Source of the DNA: a virus
Length of the DNA stretch: 23,252 nt
Strand: one strand, 5' to 3'
IMG/VR virus record: IMGVR_UViG_3300015371_000186
Coordinates: 1-23,252 of that record
How positions within the stretch are numbered: position 1 is the first letter of the stretch; every line of letters starts with the position of its first letter. The translations under genes were made by a program, and so were the position numbers. Positions 6,756 through 15,480 of the stretch are shown here, in pieces. The notes below the pieces were generated by a model. It was not told the origin of the DNA. It searched no databases and saw only the letters and a program-made list of their open reading frames with translations.

Positions 6756-9592
6756 CAGGCGACCGCCATCCAGTAGCACGAGTTCGACACGCTGCGTGAG
6801 GTCCCGTCCACGTAGGTGAAGCTGATCGTGAAGCCGCTCGAGGTGAGGGACGTGAAGTTGGCGCTGATGACACCGTTGGAGACCGGCGTCAAGCCGACGA
6901 AGCGTGGGACGACACCGAGGTTGTGCGTGACCGCCGTCGAACCGCTAACGGCAGCGGACGTCGTCAGGGTCGCCACGCCGAAGTCCATAGCGGTCGCTGG
7001 CGGGCCGGTCGGCCCCGTGGCCCCCATCGGTCCTTGCGGACCTGCGCCGACGCGTGTGATCGAGAAGCCACGACACTGGCTCGTCCCGGCCAGGGTCATC
7101 AAGGCCGTGCAGTACAGAACCGAGCCAGCGGCGAGATACCCCGAGCCCGACACGTTCACGATGTCCGCGGCCGAGGACGTGGCCCACACCGACGCCAGGT
7201 AGTTCTCGGCCGCCGCGTTGGTGCCGATCGACACGCGGTGCGGTGTCGAGACGTTGCTGAACAGGACCTGCGCCTGGAAGGCGTAGTAGCCCGCATCGCG
7301 GATCAGGACACCGCCGTCCCCCTGCTGCGTGAACGCCCCGGTCGGAACGCTGCTGGCGACGGTGCCGACCTGGTTGACCCAGGTCGCGGCCGGCTGCGTG
7401 GTGCCTGCCGTACCCCAGCCGACCATGTGGGCGTACTCGGTGGTGCCCGGGTCGCCTTTGGGCCCAGCCCCGACACGAGTGACGGTCAGGCCGCGATGGG
7501 TGCCGGTCGCACCACTCGCGCTCATCCGTGCCGTCATGTAGATCGTTTGCCCCGCCGCGAGCAGCGCAGTGCCCGACACGTTGAGGATCGTGGTCACCCC
7601 GGCCTGCCCCATCCCCTGCGACTCGCCGATGAAGCCCTGCGCGGTAGGGGCTACGCCGAGGGTCACCCAAACGCTCGAGGCGAGCGCGTTGAACAGGACC
7701 TGACCCGCGATGGTGTACCAGCCCGCATCACGGACGGTGACGGAGCCGTCCGCGTTCTCGGTGAAGGCGCCAGCGGGCGCAATCTGCGGCGTCCCGGACG
7801 GCTTCATCGTGATCCACGTCCCCACGCCAAACGCCTGGCCGCTGCCCCAGCCGCCGCTGCGGTAGGCGTACTCGACGGCACCGGCAATGACGGTCGAGTC
7901 GTCGGTGTCGACCCACAGCAGCTCCCCGGCACGCGGTGACGGCCCGGCTGCGGAGACGTTGACCTCCGTCGTTCCCGATCCCGCTGGTCCCTGCGGCCCA
8001 GCCGGCCCCTGAATCGAGCCGCCCGACACCCAGGCGGTGCCGTCCCAGACCCGGAGCGAGTCGTCGGACTGGACGATGTAGGCGTCGCCCTGGACGTTGC
8101 CCGTGCCAGCCGCGGTCGAGCGATAGACCAGCGACAGGGCCACCCAACCGGTAGCGCCGCTCGCCCATGTTCCGGCGAACGTGGCCGCGCCCGCCGTGGG
8201 CAGCGTCTGATACCCGGTGACGACGTTGAAGCTGTTGGCCGGGTTGTCGTGCAGCTCTTGCACCGCGCCAGTCGGTGTCGACGCGCTTGAACCGGAGAGG
8301 ACAGAGACGCCCCACAGCATCCGGTTGACGACGGTGGTGGTCAGCGCGGCCGTGGCGTAGGCGTTGGTGGTGCCAGTGGCGTTGACGGCGGCCACATCGA
8401 CTGCGAGCGGCGTCGTGACCTTGGCCGCCGCGATGTTCTTCGCCGAGGCTGTCGTGCCGCTGAACGTGGCGGTGATCGTCCCGCCGCTCGCCAATGCGGT
8501 CGTGGCCACCGCTCGTGCCGTGTAGGCGTTCGCAACCGTGCCGGTCGCGTTTGCGTCGACGGTGTACGTGTTGCCTGCCGAGTCGGTGACGCTCGTCAGC
8601 GTGCGGCTTGTGGTCTTGACCGCAACCGCGACGAGGATGGTGTCGCCGATGGCAACCGCCGCCGTGGTGGTCAAGACGACATTGTCGACGCCGACCACCG
8701 AGCTGTTCACACCGAGTGACGTGGGCGCAGGGACGGCCGGATTGGCTCCGGTCGGGAGGTCGCCGGGAGTCGCGACCTGCCCCTTCATGGTCAGGCTGTA
8801 GCCCTGCGGACCCTGTGGGCCCTGGATGCCCTGGGGCCCCTGAGAACCCGCCGCTCCGGGCACGCCCTGGGTGCCCTGAGCCCCGGGGTCACCCTTGACG
8901 CCTTGCGGGCCCTGCGGGCCGGTCGGGCCAGCAGGCCCCTGGGGGCCGGGTGCACCGGGCGTCGAGAACACGACGGCCGTGTCCCGGTTGTTCGCGGGCG
9001 GGGTTCCCGCACCATCGACGTAGGTGACCGGGTAGGAGCGCCATGTCCCCTGGTCGGTGCCGGGCGCAGTCAGCTGGAAGCGGCCCCACTTGGTGGCGTC
9101 ACTCGAGTCCTGGACATAGATGCGATCGCCGGGCTCCAGCGCTGCGAGCACGTTGGTCACGTCGTTACCGGCAGCGTTGGTCTCAGAGATGTTGACCTGC
9201 GTCGCCGTCGCCCAGGCCGTCGTGTTGATGCCGACCGCACGAGCAGCCGGGGCGGTGGTCGCGGTCGTCCAGTTCCAGTTGCCGGTGAGCGTCGTGCCAC
9301 CGCCGCCGCTGCCGAAGGAGTTGGGTCCGTCGTAGGAGGCCAGGTAGGCATCGCCAGCCTCGTCGAACATGATCAGGCAGGCGGCGTTGAGCTTGGGCAG
9401 GCTGGCGCCTCGAGGCGTCCAGTGGCCAGGCGGGACCTGGTAGGAGGCCTGCGCGGTGTAGCCCTGCGCGATCACCTCGATCGTGTCGGTGTCGGTGGCC
9501 GGCGCCTTGCGGATGACGCCCCGCAGCGCGGTCTGGCCACGGGCGCCGGTCGGGGCGGTGGGCTGGTTGAGGAGTTGGGAGAGGTCGGGCAT
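6755..9592 (-). CDS. spike/fibre protein: OB-fold, collagen-like repeats, two C1q-like domains (945 aa)
   Basis: This is a multi-domain adhesin-like protein. Residues about 20-90 resemble the OB-fold of gp5/gpV spikes (GVIRKAP... PRGASLPKL ... [18 protein letters not shown]). Residues 212-264 are a collagen-like (Gly-x-y) stretch of about 17 triplets. Residues about 290-490 form an all-β domain containing a DSAGNTYTV motif, common in actinobacterial secreted proteins. Short collagen-like pieces recur at 529-540, 708-716 and 850-866. Two ~105-residue segments (606-710 and 749-851) are copies of each other, sharing PxGAFT, RDAGxY, QVLF, NVSG, LAAG and RxGAGP, and look like trimeric C1q/jelly-roll heads. 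The β-rich C-terminus (870-945) is probably the tip. It may be a central spike fused to a fibre or a side fibre. Contacts are unknown. Confidence 0.72.
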   Translation of the reverse strand: MPDLSQLLNQPTAPTGARGQTALRGVIRKAPATDTDTIEVIAQGYTAQASYQVPPGHWTPRGASLPKLNAACLIMFDEAGDAYLASYDGPNSFGSGGGGTTLTGNWNWTTATTAPAARAVGINTTAWATATQVNISETNAAGNDVTNVLAALEPGDRIYVQDSSDATKWGRFQLTAPGTDQGTWRSYPVTYVDGAGTPPANNRDTAVVFSTPGAPGPQGPAGPTGPQGPQGVKGDPGAQGTQGVPGAAGSQGPQGIQGPQGPQGYSLTMKGQVATPGDLPTGANPAVPAPTSLGVNSSVVGVDNVVLTTTAAVAIGDTILVAVAVKTTSRTLTSVTDSAGNTYTVDANATGTVANAYTARAVATTALASGGTITATFSGTTASAKNIAAAKVTTPLAVDVAAVNATGTTNAYATAALTTTVVNRMLWGVSVLSGSSASTPTGAVQELHDNPANSFNVVTGYQTLPTAGAATFAGTWASGATGWVALSLVYRSTAAGTGNVQGDAYIVQSDDSLRVWDGTAWVSGGSIQGPAGPQGPAGSGTTEVNVSAAGPSPRAGELLWVDTDDSTVIAGAVEYAYRSGGWGSGQAFGVGTWITMKPSGTPQIAPAGAFTENADGSVTVRDAGWYTIAGQVLFNALASSVWVTLGVAPTAQGFIGESQGMGQAGVTTILNVSGTALLAAGQTIYMTARMSASGATGTHRGLTVTRVGAGPKGDPGTTEYAHMVGWGTAGTTQPAATWVNQVGTVASSVPTGAFTQQGDGGVLIRDAGYYAFQAQVLFSNVSTPHRVSIGTNAAAENYLASVWATSSAADIVNVSGSGYLAAGSVLYCTALMTLAGTSQCRGFSITRVGAGPQGPMGATGPTGPPATAMDFGVATLTTSAAVSGSTAVTHNLGVVPRFVGLTPVSNGVISANFTSLTSSGFTISFTYVDGTSRSVSNSCYWMAVA
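8801..8959 (-). repeat. collagen-like Gly-x-y coding repeat
   Basis: About 17 consecutive Gly-x-y triplets (residues 212-264 of the spike/fibre protein), mainly Gly-Pro-Gln and Gly-x-Pro, are encoded by a GGC/CAG/CCC-rich imperfect repeat. Such stretches form trimeric stalks in phage fibres and are prone to expansion or contraction. Confidence 0.85.
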
Positions 9593-9594
9593 GG

Positions 9595-11709
9595 TCAGTA
9601 GCCGAGTGGGCCGGAGCGGATAGCGTCGCTGGAGCTCCAGTCGGACTTGCCGTAGAAGTCCTCGGGCGAGGCGGCGCGCTTGGTCAGGTCGACGACCTTG
9701 ACGCCGAAGTGCACGTGGTCGTGGTGGCCCGTGACCTTCCAGCCCAGCTGGTAGCGCAGGCCGTCCTTGGTCTTGTCGTCGGTGCCGAAGTCATAGACGT
9801 GGTTGTGGTGCACGTTCATGCCGAACAGGCGGGCCAGCTCGTCGGCGAGGCCGTCGCCGTCCTTGGAGTCGATCGCCCCGTGGAAGGCCATGTCGGCGGC
9901 CCACGCCTGACTCGCCGGACCCTGGTGATCGGAGCGCCCGCCGCTGGAGGTTGCTCCGTGGCTGTCGTTGGCGGCCTTGACGTTGGCGGCGTTGAGCGTG
10001 CCGCCGCCCGAGGCAAACGCGTTGTGCTTGCGGCCGATCGGCAGCACGAACTCGTCGATGATCTCCTTCGGCGTCATCCCGCTGTCGATGTCCTTCAGCC
10101 TGCCGCCGGCGTTGGGCTGGCGCTCGCGCTCACGGATCTCGGTGGCGGGCTCGAGCTTCTCGCGCTCGGGCTGGCGCAGCGTGAAGGTCGAGCTGTAGGA
10201 GCCGCTCTGGCGGTTGATCTCCCAGATCAGCCAGCGCCCGGGCAGGCCCTTGGGGCGGGCCGTGGAGCCGGTCGAGAGCGGGCCGAAGCCGATCAGCTTG
10301 AAGACCTGGCCGGCGCGGAACTGGAACGGCTCGCAGATCAACTCCATCGTCATCTCGGTGGCCATGTGGCGCTCGCCGTCCCAGTTGGCATCGAAGCCGA
10401 TCAGCGCGGGGTCGTGGCGGTAGATGACCGCGGCCGGCTTCTGCCGGATCAGCGTCATGTCGGAGTCGAAGAAGACGGTCCGCCCATCGACGAACAGGCG
10501 CCAGCGGACCTCGTTGGCGAGCTCCTTCATCCCGTCCCAGTAGCGCTCCTTGGGATGCTCGGGCGTGCCGATCTGGAAGTTGTATTGCGCCCGGTAGTAG
10601 GTGCTGCCGCCCCCGAAGCCGTCGCCGTAGGCGGCCACCCACGCCTCGGCCTCGGACTCGTGCTCGCCGAAGAAGTCCTCCGCTGCCTTGTCGGAGCCGA
10701 AGTTGGAGCGGTTGCCCTGGTTGACGTAGCAGAGGTGGCCGAGCGAGCGATACGAGTCCGTCTTCTCCTTGTGCATCGCCTTGACGCCGCCGATCAGCCC
10801 GCCCTCGGGAGCGTTGAAGCCCTTGCCGCCGATCAGGCAATACTTGGCCATCATCTCGGTGTCGCTGGGCGGGACGTTGGCCGGGTCGGCCGCGAACATG
10901 CCGCTGTACTTCGACCCTCCCTGGTTGGTCATCAAGGCGCCCATGTTGGACTCGCCGATCGCCGTCATCATCAGCGCCACCGCGGCGTCGTGGGGGGCGT
11001 GCAGGCGCTTGGCGACGTCGAGGGCCCGCTCGGCCTGCCCGATCTGGGTCGGGTTCGCCTTGATGCCCTTGACGGTGACGTCGTCGCCCTTGTGCAGGCC
11101 CTGCCCCTTGTTGTCGTGGCGGTCCTTGGGATCAACCTTCTGGGTGCCGGCGATGTCCTGCTTGACGTGCAGCTCGTCGGACTTGAACTTCAGCGGGTGC
11201 TCCTTGACGTCCTGGACGAGGCTGCGTAGGAACTCGGCCCGGGTCGTCTTGCCGCGCCGGGTCTTCTTGGGCCCCTTCTTGTGCAGGAGCAGGACGACCG
11301 GGCGCTCCATGAAGGTCAGCGTCAACTCGAGCGCCTGGCCCGCCTGGGTCGAGAGGCCCAGCTGGGTCAGGCGCCACCAGTTGGCCGAGCGCGGCGGGTA
11401 CTGGATCTCGATCTTGTCCAGCTTGCCGTCGCGGTCGATATCGAAGAACTCATACAGCTCGAACTCGGGGTCGGCGACGGTGATCTCCAGCGTGCTCGAC
11501 CCCTCCACGGTGTCCATCACGCTCACGCTGAGGATGGCGTCGGTGAGGCGCTCGACCTTGGGGGCCTTCTTGTTGCCGTCGACCCGCTCCTGGCGGATCT
11601 GCTGGGCGATGGCGCCGTACTCGAAGCTCGACAGCGCGAACTCGCTGTCGACGTCGTCGATCTTGCGCTTGTCGCGGTGGCTGCGGGCGGTTCGGCTGGC
11701 GCTCGCCAT
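9595..11709 (-). CDS. baseplate hub with inserted lysozyme-like and C-terminal M15-like peptidase domains (704 aa)
   Basis: The hub part is split. Residues about 50-145 (strands such as [18 protein letters not shown]) and about 366-525 ([24 protein letters not shown], ..., [21 protein letters not shown]) fit the gp27/gpD-type hub. Between them is a lysozyme/transglycosylase-like insert (about 220-365), with candidate catalytic Glu253 in TAIGESN and a Gly-rich region after it. The C-terminus (about 575-670) resembles an M15-type peptidoglycan peptidase: SDHQGP (His595), AADMAFHG (Asp606) and HHDHVHFG (His665, His667) are the expected zinc ligands. It should puncture and locally digest the cell wall during injection, which suits a thick Gram-positive wall. 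It starts in a TGATG overlap with the LysM gene. Confidence 0.82.
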   Translation of the reverse strand: MASASRTARSHRDKRKIDDVDSEFALSSFEYGAIAQQIRQERVDGNKKAPKVERLTDAILSVSVMDTVEGSSTLEITVADPEFELYEFFDIDRDGKLDKIEIQYPPRSANWWRLTQLGLSTQAGQALELTLTFMERPVVLLLHKKGPKKTRRGKTTRAEFLRSLVQDVKEHPLKFKSDELHVKQDIAGTQKVDPKDRHDNKGQGLHKGDDVTVKGIKANPTQIGQAERALDVAKRLHAPHDAAVALMMTAIGESNMGALMTNQGGSKYSGMFAADPANVPPSDTEMMAKYCLIGGKGFNAPEGGLIGGVKAMHKEKTDSYRSLGHLCYVNQGNRSNFGSDKAAEDFFGEHESEAEAWVAAYGDGFGGGSTYYRAQYNFQIGTPEHPKERYWDGMKELANEVRWRLFVDGRTVFFDSDMTLIRQKPAAVIYRHDPALIGFDANWDGERHMATEMTMELICEPFQFRAGQVFKLIGFGPLSTGSTARPKGLPGRWLIWEINRQSGSYSSTFTLRQPEREKLEPATEIRERERQPNAGGRLKDIDSGMTPKEIIDEFVLPIGRKHNAFASGGGTLNAANVKAANDSHGATSSGGRSDHQGPASQAWAADMAFHGAIDSKDGDGLADELARLFGMNVHHNHVYDFGTDDKTKDGLRYQLGWKVTGHHDHVHFGVKVVDLTKRAASPEDFYGKSDWSSSDAIRSGPLGY

Positions 11710-12494
11710 CAGACCTTCTTGGGGTTGCGGTGCTTGCGGCGGGTGACCACGCTGCCTGCCGTGACCGGACGGACGTACTGCGTCAACTCAACCACGCAGA
11801 GCTGGCGCACGCGCTCGCCCGTGTGGGGGTTGCGGATCGGGTCGGCGTCCCACTCGATGTCGCTGATCCACCACACCGGGGCGTTCGGGTTGTTCTTCGT
11901 CCACTGGTAGTTGAGCGGGATCAGCGGGATCGGGTTGCCGTTGGTGCCGGTGGTCGACACGCGGATGATCGAGCTCGGCCCCACCGCGGCGCCCGGGAAG
12001 TTGCCGCGGCCGGCCATCCGCTCCAACTCAGCGATGTCGTTCTCCACGCCCGAGCCATCGCTCATCTGAAAGCCATAGCGGTGGTCGCGGTCGACGCCCT
12101 CGAAGCGGATCGGGATCTGCATGACGATCGGGTTGAAGCCCGAGAACACCGACAGCGCTGAGCGCTCCGAGCGATTGACGGTGTCGATCTGGGCATAGCC
12201 CTGGATGATCGTCGGCGCCGTGTCGCCGGCGCGGACGTGGAAGAAGAACTCCGCCGAGAGCTTGTCGGGAACCTTCAGCGCCCGCCCGATCTTCAGCTTC
12301 TTGTAGGCCGAGCGGACGTGGTTCATCTGCTTGATCTTCGGTGCCAGCTCAGGGTGCCCGCGGTTGGCCGCGATCTTCTTGATCGTGCGGGCGCCCTTGC
12401 GGACACGGATCGTGCGTGTCCCCTCAAAGCGCGCATCGCCACCACGCTCGACCGCGAAGGAGATCAGCGGGGTGCCGTCGCCCGTGAAGGGCAT
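11709..12494 (-). CDS. LysM baseplate protein, gp53/Afp7-like (261 aa)
   Basis: Residues about 28-76 look like a LysM domain: a strand (TIRVRKGARTIKKIA), a short loop with RGHPELAPKIKQMNHV, and a final strand KIGRALKVP. The LysM protein of contractile tails and injection systems (T4 gp53, Afp7) lies at the baseplate and usually precedes the hub gene, as here. The C-terminal part is β-rich (IRFEGVDRDHRYGFQM, then WWISDIEWDADPIRNP). The start ATG (12494) overlaps the stop of the frameshift frame as TAATG. In most phages a tape measure gene lies between the chaperones and this gene; here there is none. Confidence 0.75.
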   Translation of the reverse strand: MPFTGDGTPLISFAVERGGDARFEGTRTIRVRKGARTIKKIAANRGHPELAPKIKQMNHVRSAYKKLKIGRALKVPDKLSAEFFFHVRAGDTAPTIIQGYAQIDTVNRSERSALSVFSGFNPIVMQIPIRFEGVDRDHRYGFQMSDGSGVENDIAELERMAGRGNFPGAAVGPSSIIRVSTTGTNGNPIPLIPLNYQWTKNNPNAPVWWISDIEWDADPIRNPHTGERVRQLCVVELTQYVRPVTAGSVVTRRKHRNPKKV

Positions 12495-13110
12495 TACTTC
12501 GCTGCCTCCTCTTGGGTGCGGCGAACCCGGTCCACCAGCGCCGACAGCCAGATCAGCATGGGCCGGTCCTCGGTCGTGTAGAGCACGACCGGGTCGATGG
12601 GGATGCCGCAGATGGTGGCGTTATGCGCGAGCACGATCAGGTCGTCGGAGAAAAATCCGCCGCTTGCTCCTCGTCGACGTCGGCCTCGGCGCTGGACAGC
12701 CACTCGACGTACTCGGCCCAGTGGCGGGTCAGGAAGGTGTCGCGGGTGAAGCAGGCCAGCACCGCCTGGCGCACCGTCAGGCCCTCGACGTCGATGCCGA
12801 GCATCTTGGCCAGGGCCGGCCCCCAACCGACGTTGAGCTCCTTGGCGCCCTCGGGCGTAATCTCGTAGGCATTGACCGACGCAGCGATCAGCTGGTCGGC
12901 GGCCGTGTAGATCTCCCGGGTCGCCTCGTCGCGCTGGCGCTCATGGCGGGCATTGATCTTGCGCCCCTCGGCGTAGGTCATGGCCCGGTACTCGACCTCG
13001 AGGATGCCCTCATAGCCAGGCACCTCCAGGCGCGTCGTCTGCCGGTCCAGCAGCACCTCGCGCCGCGCCTGCGCTCTCGCCTGCAGCGACCCTGCTCCGT
13101 TGGACTCCAT
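12494..13110 (-). CDS. tail assembly chaperone, frameshifted GT-type fusion (205 aa)
   Basis: This is the long product predicted from a -1 frameshift. Translation starts at 13110, slips one base back at the T-run at 12655-12651, and continues in the second frame to the TAA at 12496-12494. The fused protein is 205 residues: 153 from the first frame and 52 from the second (FFSDDLIVLAH... ending RRTQEEAAK). The second frame has no plausible start of its own and is fully protein-like only after the slip site. G/GT pairs of this type help fold or wrap the tail tube assembly in λ, P2 (E/E') and most tailed phages. The pair lies after the tube gene, the standard place. Confidence 0.7.
12637..13110 (-). 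CDS. tail assembly chaperone, short form (G-type, 157 aa)
   Basis: The unshifted product is a mainly helical protein with an acidic C-terminus (AEADVDEEQAADFSPTT). Motifs such as EVPGYEGILEVEYRAMTYAEGRKINAR (in pieces, residues about 28-55) are like the globular part of actinophage G proteins. It follows the tube gene after an 84-base gap. The start ATG (13110) has GGTGAAGG just upstream. A weak Shine-Dalgarno suits a protein needed in moderate amounts. Identification rests on the position and on the -1 extension. Confidence 0.72.
   Translation of the reverse strand: MESNGAGSLQARAQARREVLLDRQTTRLEVPGYEGILEVEYRAMTYAEGRKINARHERQRDEATREIYTAADQLIAASVNAYEITPEGAKELNVGWGPALAKMLGIDVEGLTVRQAVLACFTRDTFLTRHWAEYVEWLSSAEADVDEEQAADFSPTT
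12648..12658 (-). promoter_or_regulatory. probable -1 ribosomal frameshift site
   Basis: The minus strand here reads GGATTTTTCTC. In the first frame the codons are GAT TTT TCT. Slipping one base back on the five-T run re-pairs Phe-tRNA on TTT (12655-12653), and the next codon is TTC. The reading frame that follows is open to 12494 and encodes the C-terminal part of the GT-type chaperone. This is a single-tRNA or T-run slip rather than a perfect X-XXY-YYZ heptamer. It resembles the T-rich site of P2 E/E'. Confidence 0.65.
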
Positions 13111-13147
13111 CCTTCACCTCGCTTGCCCTCGCGGGCCTTGACTTGGT

Positions 13148-13167
13148 GTGTCTCGCCGTTGAGACAC
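13148..13167 (-). other. small hairpin between tube and chaperone genes
   Basis: A perfect 7-bp stem (GTGTCTC/GAGACAC) with a 6-base loop lies in the 84-base gap between the tube and chaperone genes. There is no T-run after it, so it is not a typical terminator. It could stabilise the abundant tube mRNA or reduce read-through into the chaperone gene. Confidence 0.5.
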
Positions 13168-13194
13168 CTATGCGCGTGCGTGTGTGGCTTGCTC

Positions 13195-13617
13195 CTAGGT
13201 CGCCAGCTCGTCCATCGACCCGACGACCTCGAGGAAGGCCACGTCGCCGGTGTTGACGTCGACGTTGGGGATCTGCACCGACTTGACGATCCCCTTGCGG
13301 GTGAACGAGAAGCCCGTGTCAGCGCTGCCGTTGATGTTCAGGTAGGTCACCGACACTTCCAGCGTGCCGCGGCCTGAGCGGCCCTCGAAGGTCTTCGCGA
13401 GGCCCGCGATAGCGTCCGTGAACTGCGTGGTGACCGTGATGTCGTTGCGGCTGGTCGGTCCGCCGATCGCGACCTGGCGTGTCATCCCGCCCGGCCGGGT
13501 CTTCTGGTCGTCGGCCTCGAGGCCACCGCCTTCGAGGGTCGCCCACATTCCGCCCACGGGGCGGCCATCCAGCTTGACCCGGATGTCCGCCATATCGGCT
13601 CGGATGTAATACGCCAT
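13195..13617 (-). CDS. tail tube protein (140 aa)
   Basis: A small, β-rich protein directly after the sheath gene, with the size and order of contractile-tail tube proteins (T4 gp19, P2 FII). The N-terminus reads MAYYIRADMADIRVKLDGRPVGG. Strands with alternating polarity follow (ITVTTQFTDAIAGLAK, then LEVSVTYLN). A loop (FEGRSGRGT) and the C-terminal pair (NVDVNTGDVAFLEVVGSM) fit the tube β-sandwich. AAGGAG lies at good distance from ATG 13617, fitting high expression. The tube forms the DNA channel, polymerising inside the sheath. A short intergenic hairpin follows. Confidence 0.75.
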   Translation of the reverse strand: MAYYIRADMADIRVKLDGRPVGGMWATLEGGGLEADDQKTRPGGMTRQVAIGGPTSRNDITVTTQFTDAIAGLAKTFEGRSGRGTLEVSVTYLNINGSADTGFSFTRKGIVKSVQIPNVDVNTGDVAFLEVVGSMDELAT

Positions 13618-13630
13618 GACTCTCCTTCAC

Positions 13631-14770
13631 CTAGACATTGCCGCCGACGGGCACCGTGACCAGCGAGATCTGCACGGCCTTGGCGTGCAGGGTGAGGCAC
13701 ACGTCGGCGACCGCCTTGAGCTGGCCCTGAGCGATCGAATTCGGCGTGTTGACTGTCGCGCCGACCTCGACGCGGAAGGCATCCTCGGGCGAGGCCCCGT
13801 ACAGCGCCCCCGCCTGGAAGTAGCCCAGCAGCATCCCTTCGAGCTGGTTCTTCAGCGCGTTGGCGAGCCGGCCCTGGCCGTCGATGGGGCGGAACATGTA
13901 GTTCTCGCCGATCGCCTGGGACTCCGCCACCAGCGCCATCCGGGTGCGTGAGCAGTTCAGCTGCCAGTAGGGGTTGTCGGCCGACTGCGGGACCAGCGAC
14001 TGGAAGCCGTAGTTCTCCAGCACGCCGTAGACCTCGGCCGACGTGTTGACACCCGCGTCCAGCATCTGGATGCGGTCGGCGGCCAAGAAGTCGTAGGCGA
14101 GGTCGTTGACGTACTGGTAGGGCAGCCAGCGGCCGGCCGCCGCCTGGTTGGGGTTGCCGGTCTCATCGACGCGGGCGCACAGGGCAGCGATCGCCGCCGA
14201 GGGCGGCAGCCTGCGGGCGGTGCCCGCCACCACGCCCGCGGGGGCCGGGACCAGCACGTAGGGGGCGAAGATGCCGCCTGAGCCGACTGTCTCGTCCTGG
14301 ACGAGGTTGCCGTAGGTCTTCAGGGCGGTGACGTCGCTGATGTCGGCGGTGTCGGCGATCGCCACGCGGTTGTTGCCCACCGCGTGGTTGAGCAGCGCCG
14401 TCAGGGTCGCCCCGGTGGCGTCCCAGACGTAGTTGACCGCGCTGACCTGGCCGGGGCCCATCGTGGCCGGGATGAGGTCGAGCGCCGCCTGCAGGCCCGA
14501 CACGGCGCCGCGACAGACGACCGCCCGCTTGCCGCCCTCGCGGAAGTAGACGTCCATGGCGTCCCAGAGCATGATGTTCTGGGCGGTGCGGATGCCGAAC
14601 TGCGCCTCGAAGTCAGCGAGGTCTCGGACCACGGTCGGGACGCCGGTCGGACCAACGTCCGTGTAGGCGGCGACGAACCAGGTGTCCGTGGCGGTGGGGA
14701 CGCCGCTGGTGGGCGGCGCAGTGCGTGTGGTGACGCTGACGCCCAGGGTCGGGCTGCCGTAGGTGGGCAC
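13631..14770 (-). CDS. contractile tail sheath protein (379 aa)
   Basis: The strongest evidence for a contractile tail. The C-terminal domain carries sheath-family features: RLANALKNQLEGMLLGYFQAGAL, then the conserved SPEDAFRVEVGATVNTPNSIAQGQL and the final strand VQISLVTVPVGG (about 320-378). The middle has PSAAIAALCARVDETGNPNQAAAG (about 187-210), the usual A-x-x-D-x-x-x-G-x-W/P-x-A-P-A-G region of sheath proteins. N-terminal strands (GVSVTTRT, ATDTWFVAAYTDVGP) fit the domain that swaps strands between subunits. At 379 residues it is compact, close to the core without large surface insertions. The start is GTG (14770), overlapping the preceding TAG, with GGAGG upstream. Tube, chaperone and baseplate genes follow. 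Confidence 0.9.
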   Translation of the reverse strand: MPTYGSPTLGVSVTTRTAPPTSGVPTATDTWFVAAYTDVGPTGVPTVVRDLADFEAQFGIRTAQNIMLWDAMDVYFREGGKRAVVCRGAVSGLQAALDLIPATMGPGQVSAVNYVWDATGATLTALLNHAVGNNRVAIADTADISDVTALKTYGNLVQDETVGSGGIFAPYVLVPAPAGVVAGTARRLPPSAAIAALCARVDETGNPNQAAAGRWLPYQYVNDLAYDFLAADRIQMLDAGVNTSAEVYGVLENYGFQSLVPQSADNPYWQLNCSRTRMALVAESQAIGENYMFRPIDGQGRLANALKNQLEGMLLGYFQAGALYGASPEDAFRVEVGATVNTPNSIAQGQLKAVADVCLTLHAKAVQISLVTVPVGGNV

Positions 14771-15480
14771 TACTCATCCTCCACGGACGGGGGTGTGTGC
14801 CCGGCGAAGTCCACAATGACCTCGTCTGAGGTCGGCACGTCGGGCCAGGGCTGGTCGGGATCGACCGGGGGGTCGGGCGGAAGGTCGGGGTCCGGGTTGA
14901 GGAACGGCGAGTCCGTGCCACGGCGGATCCACGGCACCCAGATGTCATACACGCCCATGCCCGCCGAGAGGGCGCGCGAGCGGTTGGTGGGGTCGTCGAT
15001 CGCCCGGGGGCGCTCAGAGACGACCTCGATGCCGCCGGCGAAGCCCTCGAGGCTGGGGCGGTCGAGCAGCATCATCGTCACCGCCGCGATGTAGAGCGAG
15101 CTCTGCAGGCGCGCCTCCACCATCGAGCGGCCGCGTGAGACGACCGAGATGGCCGTGCGGTAGGTGGCCGACCAGAAGTTGTCGCCGTCGCGCTGCCAGT
15201 CCAGGGCCTCTGCGGATGTGACGATCACGGTCGGCATCCGCGCGTCGGAGTAGAAGTCCTGATCGTCCTCCTCGTAGGTGGTGGTGTAGACGGTCGGGCG
15301 GGCCATCCAGCGCACGGGCTTGCCCTCGCGACGTTCGGCCTCAGACAGGTAGGTGTTCAGCCAGCGCTGCAGGAAGGAGACCACCGCCCGGTCGACCGTG
15401 ACCTGATGGATGAACGGCTTGTCGGCGATCGGCGCGACAACGCCCGGAGGCTTGGGCGTCGTAAACAGAGGGCCGCTCAT
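14770..15480 (-). CDS. head-tail or tail terminator protein (236 aa)
   Basis: I do not recognise it with certainty. The start at 15480 overlaps the preceding stop (ATGA). Longer extensions to the right read through the upstream gene. It begins MSGPLFTTPKPPG and has an α/β body with ARPTVYTTTYEEDD, MPTVIVTSAEA and YRTAISVVSRGRSMVEARLQSSLYIAAV (the last in pieces), a pattern like tail terminator or completion proteins that close the tail before head joining. The C-terminal 50 residues are Pro/Asp-rich (PDPDLPPDPPVDPDQPWPD) and likely disordered. Its place between the connectors and the sheath supports the terminator role. Confidence 0.6.
   Translation of the reverse strand: MSGPLFTTPKPPGVVAPIADKPFIHQVTVDRAVVSFLQRWLNTYLSEAERREGKPVRWMARPTVYTTTYEEDDQDFYSDARMPTVIVTSAEALDWQRDGDNFWSATYRTAISVVSRGRSMVEARLQSSLYIAAVTMMLLDRPSLEGFAGGIEVVSERPRAIDDPTNRSRALSAGMGVYDIWVPWIRRGTDSPFLNPDPDLPPDPPVDPDQPWPDVPTSDEVIVDFAGHTPPSVEDE

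Noticed and set aside
6755-9592. The 945-aa protein as the missing tape measure
   Set aside because: It is β-rich with collagen-like and duplicated head domains, lies after the hub, and has no long helical coiled coil.
9709-11229. Plus-strand open frame (506 aa) across the hub gene
   Set aside because: Low-complexity Leu/Val/Asp/Gly composition typical of antisense frames, opposite a hub with recognisable domains.
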